Assembly: GCA_951804985.1 (NCBI GenBank)
Contig: OX638133.1
Coordinates: 71,182,367-71,246,366 of the forward strand
DNA: 64,000 bases
Direction of reading: 5' to 3'
DNA from: Dryomyza anilis
Lineage: Eukaryota > Arthropoda > Insecta > Diptera > Dryomyzidae
A program made the translations under genes and the position numbers. The notes beneath the pieces are model-generated. The model worked only from the letters and a program-made list of their open reading frames with translations. It was not told the DNA's origin and ran no database searches. Shown here one piece after another: positions 57,408 to 64,000 of the stretch (its first letter is position 1; each line of letters begins with the position of its first letter).

Positions 57408-58055
57408 CACAGAGAACTGATTTGTTGCGACAACCAACTAAATTGCCCTACCGAATCATTCTTTTGTGCCAACCACCTAGTTGGTGAGAATGAGGTTGTG
57501 GCAATCTCCAAATCGGTGATCATCTGGTTGTGACAACCTCCTAATCGGTAAACATGAGGTTGTGGTAAACTCCAAATTGGTGATCATGAGGTTGCGACAA
57601 CCTGCAAATTGGTGAGCATAAGGTTGTCGCAACCTCCTAGTCGGTAGGCATGAGGTTTTCTAAACTCCAATTGAAATTTTATTATAACATAGTTATTTAT
57701 GATTTAAAACTTATGTATTCTATATGTATTATAATTGAGTAAAATTGTCGCGCACACAATTTAGAAGTATATCTACTAATTCCTGCTCCCTGAGGTTGCC
57801 GTTTGTCATTTATTTTATTGATACAACAACTTACTCAATCGCCGTAACAAATGCACGAATGTCAATTTTGGCAGAATGAAAAATGCAATCATGAGGTTAC
57901 GGCAACCGAACGTGCAGTTGCGCGGACTAACATTTCGGTTGTAGAAAAATAAGGTACTTTCATTTTAATGACATGAGGTTACAACAAATGTATTTCGGTT
58001 GCAACACTGAAACGTTGGTTCAATTAACCTTATGCCAAAAGAGGATTTTTCTGTG
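57408..58055. mobile_element. MITE, family D
   Basis: The ends CACAGAGAA (left) and TTTTTCTGTG (right) are short inverted repeats. The interior 57440-57665 is a tandem run of five ~42-bp units (TGAGGTTGTGGCAATCTCCA, AATCGGTGATCA variants) rich in the inverted pair GGTTGT/ACAACC. The segment CCTTATGCCAAAAGAGGATT before the right end links it to the element at 55039-55495. Confidence 0.7.
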
Positions 58056-58942
58056 TGTACTTTTTAACTTAATTATAAATACGCATTTATTGTTTCTATT
58101 TGCGATAACTTGCAATATTTTTTGTTTGCGTAAGATTTAATAATGAAAATATGTGTTAATAAATTGAAAACGTTTATCTTTTGCAATATGCGGCTATTGC
58201 CTTTATATTGATAAAGTTCAATAAACAAACCCACATGGTCACAATGTGCGCCATAAATGTTTGATATGTCCAAAAATAATTATAATTATTATCCAGCTGC
58301 GAATAAAGGCAGAAACAAGTGAATTTTTTAATTAAATTTTTTATAGATTTTGTGCGAATGATTATATGAAAAAAAAAGTGCGATAAATTGAGTATTTTTA
58401 TTCATTTATATCTCTTTGGTTTTGGTTAAAGGTACTATTATTTTCAATGTTAAATATTGTATTTATCGAACATTGCCTTGCTTTTGTCGTTTTTAATAAA
58501 TTTCTTTTCGAACTTGTTGTTTTTATTGAATTCATTTTTTTGCTGGAATATGTTATTTTCGAATATTCCGTTGCATTTGAGAATCAAATTTTGTTAACAA
58601 TATTTTTTTTCGAAAACATTGTTGTTTTTGTCTAATTAATTTATTTTCGAACTTTTTTGAACATTATTGAATTCTCGACCAAACATTTATTTCTTTTTTC
58701 GAAAAAAATAATTAAATTTTCTTTAGATCTTCATAAATACCCACATTTTTGTATGACACCTTTAATATAACGTCATTTTTGAAATAGTTGTAGACATATT
58801 CGTTAATGACAAATTTTCCAAAGCCCTCGATTCTTCATTGAAGCCCTTGTCACATTTCCCGCTCAGGATATAAACAATAAGTTGTGTAAAGCAATTTACC
58901 AATTATGCATATTAGTTGCAAATTTTAAATAAACCTTTTCAT

Positions 58943-59902
58943 ATATCGTCACTATCATGAAAAGGGGCGATTGTGTAAACTATGACATTTGCGTTTTTAA
59001 AAATTGTTAACTGTAGTTTTTCCTCATATATACTGTGTCAAAATCGTGTGATAAAAACGAAAAGGACGAATTCGAAAAATTGAAAATGCCAACAGGGCGA
59101 ATCTTTTTGTTTTTTTACCATAACTTTTTATTGGTATAAGATACAATAGTGGTGTCAAGACATTCATTGTTTGTTTTTAAAGCACCTATCGATAATCATC
59201 ATTTTTTTTAAATATTCTTTGAATTTTTATTATTAGCAAGAAAAATGTTTGGCAAATTATTTTTAAATAATGATGCCAATCGATAGGTGCTTTAAAACCA
59301 TCACTATTTTCGCATCACTATTTTATCATACACCAATAAAGAGTTATAGCAAAAAAACGAAAAGATTCGCCCTTTTGGCAGGACAAGATTTTTTAATTTT
59401 TCAAATTTCTTCATTTTTTTGCTATATCTCTTTATTGGTGCAAGATATAATATTGGTGTAAAGGCTTTGTTTTTAAAGCACCATTGGCATCATTACTTTA
59501 AAATATTTGCAAACATTTTTTTTGCAAATAACAACAAATGGCAAATTAATGTTTGGCAAAATATGTTTAAATAATGATGGCAATCGATAGGTGCTTTAAA
59601 AACAAACAATTAATGCCTTCACATCACTATTTTATATTTCGCAAATTAAAAGTTATAGCAAAAAAACGAAAAATATTTACGTTTTGGTCAGGATATAGCC
59701 TCACAAAATCTGTATTATAATTAAGTAAGTTGTTCAAATCCAAATATATATTATATACGTTATAATAATTAATGAATAAACCAAAATAACAGAAAAAATA
59801 TATGAAAGGTAAATTTTGCTAATTTTTAAAGCACTTTAAACTTTGAAATCCCAACATTTTTCAAAATGCACATTCGCTCCTTTGGCATGACAGTGACGAT
59901 AT
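58943..59902. mobile_element. Hairpin MITE, family A copy 3 (complete)
   Basis: The left end ATATCGTCACTATCATGAAA is mirrored by the right end GGCATGACAGTGACGATAT. GGGGCGATTGTGT inside the left end pairs with CACATTCGCTCC inside the right end. The interior has two inverted modules, each with TCGATAGGTGCTTTAAAA-type arms and AGTTATAGCAAAAAAACGAA spacers. 960 bp, with no transposase frame. The copies at 12030 and 22183 are fragments of this. Confidence 0.8.
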
Positions 59903-60429
59903 GTAACTCCCCTACAAACCATTTGTCAATCATTTCTTATTCGAATATATTGATCGTTCTTATTCGAATATATAGATTCACGATATGAAAGTCAAAATAT
60001 TCTGAAATTAAATTGCGTATTCGTTAAAATTTGGTTTAAGTCGTTCTTTACTCACTCGTTTTATGCTCTGCTATCACTGACGCTAGTGTACTTCCAACAC
60101 ATCCTCCAGAGAATAGTCCCAATCGAGTTGGGAAGCTCTGCTAGTACACCTTCTATGGAATGCTAACACTAATGAGTCAAATTATTTTGTGAGACCTTAT
60201 GAGAGTCGTTCTTTGAGAAACAAAAAGTGAAGTTCTGAAAAAATTTCCATTTAATATAAAAAAAAGAAGAAACGAAATTAACTAGAGAAGATTGATAATC
60301 GGTTCTAGCAAAGATTCTTAATTTTGCTACTGGGATACGAATACGAAAACGAGTAACTCGTTATTTACTCACTCGTTAAATGTCTATGAGGTTCCAAAAT
60401 AGCGAATTGTGAAAGGATTAACTACACCA

Positions 60430-60815
60430 TGTATTTCAGAAATATTTAACATATATTCAAAAAAAAAAAAAAAAACATCAATTGTAATTCATAAATTCCA
60501 TTTAAAGTTCCAAACATATCAATTATAATTGAGAAACTCTATTGATTTTGAGAATACATAAAATGATGTTCATAACTTTCTATTGTGAATTTAAAAACTA
60601 TCAATTGAAATTCAAACTTTTCCCATTAAAATTCAGAATATTTGGTATTCAGATAATTTCTGAATTTTAAATGATATTTTATGTATTAAAAAAAAGTTAT
60701 GACTTTATTTTGAATTTCATATGGAATTTTTCTGAATTACAATTGACATGTTTGGAATTTAAAATCGATTTTTTAATTTCAATTGAATTTTTCTGAAACA
60801 CATTTGTATATGATG
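60430..60815. mobile_element. Palindromic AT-rich element
   Basis: ATGTATTTCAGAAA on the left and TTTCTGAAACACAT on the right are inverted. CATCAATTGTAATTCA on the left pairs with TGAATTACAATTGACATG on the right, with further TTCAATTG/CAATTGAA pairs inside. Likely a decayed MITE. A 16-nt A run lies at about 60460. Confidence 0.5.
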
Positions 60816-61526
60816 TAATCACTCGCTATATTTTATTTTAAAGTACAAAAAAATGAAATGGGCAAATTGCAGAAAAATGAAATGGGCAAAAATTCGAATA
60901 TATTAATATTTTTTCCAACACATTTATTTTTATTTCATCAAAATAATACCCCATATAAATCCATCACTCCGCATGCACATAGTACTTAAATCTTTGGCAA
61001 TAAATTTATTTATTTTGAAGTAAAATGGCGGCAAAGTCATTCATCAATCAATCAAATAACAATTCGAGCAGCAACCGTTTTTTTATCTGAACCATTTAAA
61101 GCGTGGGTTAAAAATGCGCGTCGTTTTTTTGTTTTTTTTTTTTTTAAATATTTGTTGGCCGAAAAAAAAAATTCAAAGAATGTGGTCGACAGTGTCGAAA
61201 ATGTGTAGGAAAGTGAAAAAAGTAGCTTTAATCAAACAATCAACGACGACCACACATAATGGTTACATTTTAAGTGTGATTTTGATGCATAGTTGAGTTG
61301 ACGTTTAACACAGAAGAATTTGTGGTGAATTAAAACGGGGTTTTTTTGGTAGCATATTAGCAATCCCATTACATCATATGCCATGTGGAAATTTCTTGTT
61401 TTTGATATTTTTGGATTCTGTATATCATAATTTATTTTCTGGTAAATTTGTATGCCGAACAGTCGATCCTAACCAAACCTATAATCAAAAATGTATTTCT
61501 AATTCACCTAAACTATTTTAAACATT

Positions 61527-61946
61527 CCCTAGTAGAAATATTGGTAGGGCCATGGTCATGAAGTGATCATGTCATTATTTGAGATGATCGGGATATGACG
61601 AGGCCCATAATGTCCTTGTAACGCAGTGTCCTGACCATGTATTGACCTCAGGCCATGATCATGTACTGATCGGGCAGTTCCCCATTTTAATATTTACCCG
61701 ACAATTGCGTTGTCTGAGCCCGAGCATAATAGGGTTTCTCTCATCATTGACTGATGCTAATTTCGTTATGAGGAACAAATAATGTAGCTATGATCGGGAA
61801 CATTGACTGTTTAGATAATGCAAACCCTGCTATGGTAAGCATGATAGGGGCATGCAAAGACAAATGATCATATTTTCTCTAATAGGGCTTACCCAACGAA
61901 AACCCGATCATTTCCCGATAGCGCATCGTGTAAATTTCTACTAGGG
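61527..61946. mobile_element. MITE, family H
   Basis: Perfect 13-bp inverted ends: CCCTAGTAGAAAT (61527-61539) and ATTTCTACTAGGG (61934-61946). The 420-bp interior is strikingly less AT-rich than the flanks and full of ATGATC/GATCAT, CCCGA and CATGGTCATG words. No open frame. Single copy in the window. Confidence 0.8.
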
Positions 61947-62527
61947 TTTCTGAAAATATGTTTGGCTTGTTTTTACTTGTCAATTTTGTAATATTCTAAA
62001 TATTCTTAGCATTTTAAGCATTGGAATTCAATTTATTACAAAATGAAACTAGGGATCATTCTCAGAAACAGTTTTTTAGTTCTATTCGTTTATGTTTTTT
62101 ATTTGAATTTGAAATGAAAGTTCATATCATATTTTCATAATAACAAGATATATAATTTTTTTTGCACATTTTAATAAAATTTAATGCATTTTGTAGCTGT
62201 GCTATTTTTGAGTATGAATAGATACTATAAAAAGAAAAAATACTATAAAACCAATAGTTTTTGGCTATTAAAATTAGTCAATACGATAAATTATTATTTT
62301 AATAGGTAAATACCATTAAATACTACAATATACTATTAAATACCGTTTAATTGTTTTTCTGTTTATATGAAAATATCTATTTTATGTATACTATTGAATC
62401 AATAAGTGTCCCATTGACCAAAATTAATAGGATTATTTTCGGAGTGCATGCAAACGGTTTTCAAATATCAATTCATTCAAAGTTTTTATTCCCATTTTAA
62501 ATGCTACTGTGAGAAATTTTAAAAATC

Positions 62528-62893
62528 CCGCACAGTAAAAAATAATCGACGTAAATATAGCAACTGATATTAATTGCATTCATTAATGAATTCAGAAATG
62601 AAAATCACAAATTTAATGAAAACTTTTTCTATTTTTAATTCGCTAATATGAATATTACTACATCAATGCAAAAAATAATTTAGTCGGCGCAGTTTTAGCA
62701 AATATAATTGCTGAAACTGCGCCGACTAATCAATTTGCTGCATTGACGTACAAATATTCATATTAGCAAACGGCTGATTTAACGAAAAATAGCTAATGTT
62801 TTCATTAAATTAGTGAATTTCATTGCTGTATTGATTAATGAATGCTATTAATATCGGTTGCTATATTTACGTCAATTACTTTTTTCTGTGCGG
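62528..62893. mobile_element. Near-perfect 366-bp palindromic MITE, family I
   Basis: CCGCACAG at 62528 pairs with CTGTGCGG at 62893 and pairing continues with few breaks to the centre near 62712. Arms include TCGACGTAAATATAGCAAC / GTTGCTATATTTACGTC, GAATTCATTAATG-like text and, at the centre, TTAGTCGGCGCAGTTTTAGC / GCTGAAACTGCGCCGACTAA. It could fold into a ~180-bp hairpin RNA if transcribed within the Shank intron. Confidence 0.85.
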
Positions 62894-62989
62894 AGACAAA
62901 CTTTTTTCAATGATTAATGAAAAATTTTAGTTTTCAATTTTTTTTTAATTTTTATTAGATATTCACAGTACTTTTTTAGGGAACAATCA

Positions 62990-63085
62990 GAAAATAGGAA
63001 ACTTTGATACAAACTCTGCCTTTGTCTGAAATCTTTCGAAAAAATGTTTCTAAACTGCTCTGACCCTGCAAAGAAATTTGTCAGG
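62990..63085. repeat. Orphan fragment of the ~420-bp repeat
   Basis: GATACAAACTCTGCCTTTGT and CTGAAATCTTTC, then TTTCTAAACTGCTCTGA, match the 19425-20700 array units. Shows that the family is dispersed as well as tandem. Confidence 0.65.
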
Positions 63086-64000
63086 GTTCAATTCAAATTA
63101 ATGTTGATGATGCTTGCGCCTTTAAAATACAGATAAAAGATGTTTCTTCTAAAAAATGGCTTCTTTTTTTTATTGAAAGTTTTTTATTTGATGTATTTTA
63201 CTTCAACAAAGACGAAATGTTAAAATTTGAAAGTTTTTAAAATTCTGGAAATAGCAAAATTTAATTAAAATGGTAATTTCTGGATATCTGCTAGCCTTTA
63301 TATGTAAAACCCAATGCCTGCTGTTCACAGTCATTAAAAGCAAATAATTTAATTGACCGCAGATACAACATCATTCGACGGAGTTCAAAAATCTTGTTGG
63401 CGGAGCCGCATAGTTTGAATCTGAGCCAAGTTTAAAGCAGTGGCTGTGTTTAGTATTTTTTTTTTTTTAATTTATTTCTGTTTTAAAAATTTCCAACCTT
63501 TTTCTAAAGAAAACCAAAAACATTTGTGGTTGTTGAGTATGTTGGAAAATCAAATATGTTGTTACCACTTCCTAGAATTTTAAACGATACAACTTTTTCC
63601 AATCAATAGCTTTTGTTCGTTATTGACTTCTGCTTTGAAATGTTGTATGTTTTGGTAGCGCCCCCCCTAGTGTGCACAACATGCAATTAGTTTTGTTATT
63701 TTTGTTGTTACAAAAATTAGTTTTTGTTCTTTGTTTTCTATGCGAACTACTCCTACTCTACTTCTTTATAAAAACAGAATCTAGCAAAACTCCCTCCCCC
63801 AACAACCACATTTTTGCCAAAAAATTCTACAACATTTTTGGAATTAATTTTTGCATTGTCCTCATTTATTTGTGGTTGTGTTTTTCGTTATTTTTATGGC
63901 TCTACATTTTTGGTACAAATTCGGTTAGAATTATTGTTGACCATTTTGTGTTTGTGGCTATGGCAACGAATTAAATTGTTATTTCCGGTTAATTAATCGT
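63086..64000. other. Non-coding DNA to the window end
   Basis: AT-rich with a more balanced stretch at 63640-63960. Frames at 63672-63974 and 63814-63996 overlap in different registers and lack domains. Nothing is supported. Confidence 0.4.

Larger units (their letters stand above)
53228..64000 (+). other. Shank: Shank first coding intron (runs off the window)
   Basis: Begins GTAAGTG. No acceptor followed by the expected SPN continuation (an NYGLF-like segment) was found before 64000, so the intron is at least 10.8 kb. It is filled with transposon-derived repeats listed separately. Non-repetitive parts (58056-58940, 59905-60430, 60816-61526, 63086-64000) hold no supported gene. Confidence 0.65.

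Overview
The window looks like AT-rich, repeat-laden euchromatin of a higher (schizophoran) fly. Reasons: one recognisable exon of an insect gene with fly-style splice sites and start context; an element that closely resembles the drosophilid INE-1/DINE-1 family; many short transposons; and almost no long open reading frames over 64 kb. There are no bacterial features such as operons, ribosome binding sites or CRISPR arrays.

Only one protein-coding exon can be named with confidence. The exon at about 52669-53227 (+) carries the start codon (53057) and the first 57 codons of Shank/ProSAP, the postsynaptic scaffold protein. They encode the beginning of the Shank N-terminal (SPN) domain. A strong 3' splice site precedes the exon and a consensus 5' splice site follows codon 57, so 53228 to the window end is the first coding intron. 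Two overlapping short upstream ORFs lie in the leader. Upstream, a GC-richer block ending in a donor (21450-21598) and a 49-nt exon-like segment (22822-22870) could be non-coding 5' exons of the same gene. If so, most of the window is one long 5' intron. That link is inference.

The rest is mobile and repetitive DNA. (1) A tRNA-derived SINE family has five copies (311, 33498, 36608, 44411, 51328), two with visible target duplications. (2) Several families of short inverted-repeat transposons (labelled A-I here) include copies with exact TA flanks (14059, 15246, 30898, 43687). Some are almost fully palindromic (62528, 11564). (3) Two DINE-1-like copies lie at 16349 and 40630. (4) Tandem arrays include a 12-bp minisatellite cut by a SINE (1-1400), a ten-unit ~133-bp array (4371-5740), 19-bp arrays in opposite orientations (7252, 8940, 26385), a ~420-bp array (19425-20700), a TTTTA tract (23528-24010) and a TATCGAT-rich field (49805-51318).

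Besides the transposons, the most intriguing signal is a recurring GTATCT/AGATAC hexamer. It clusters in four places (6166-7180, 32140-32320, 46640-46735, 55710-57290) and is repeatedly arranged as a 15-bp dyad such as GTATCTGGCAGATAC. It looks like a dimeric protein-binding site, but I cannot name the factor. No complete autonomous transposon gene, tRNA gene or other structural RNA gene could be supported, and I do not see a convincing new biochemical system.
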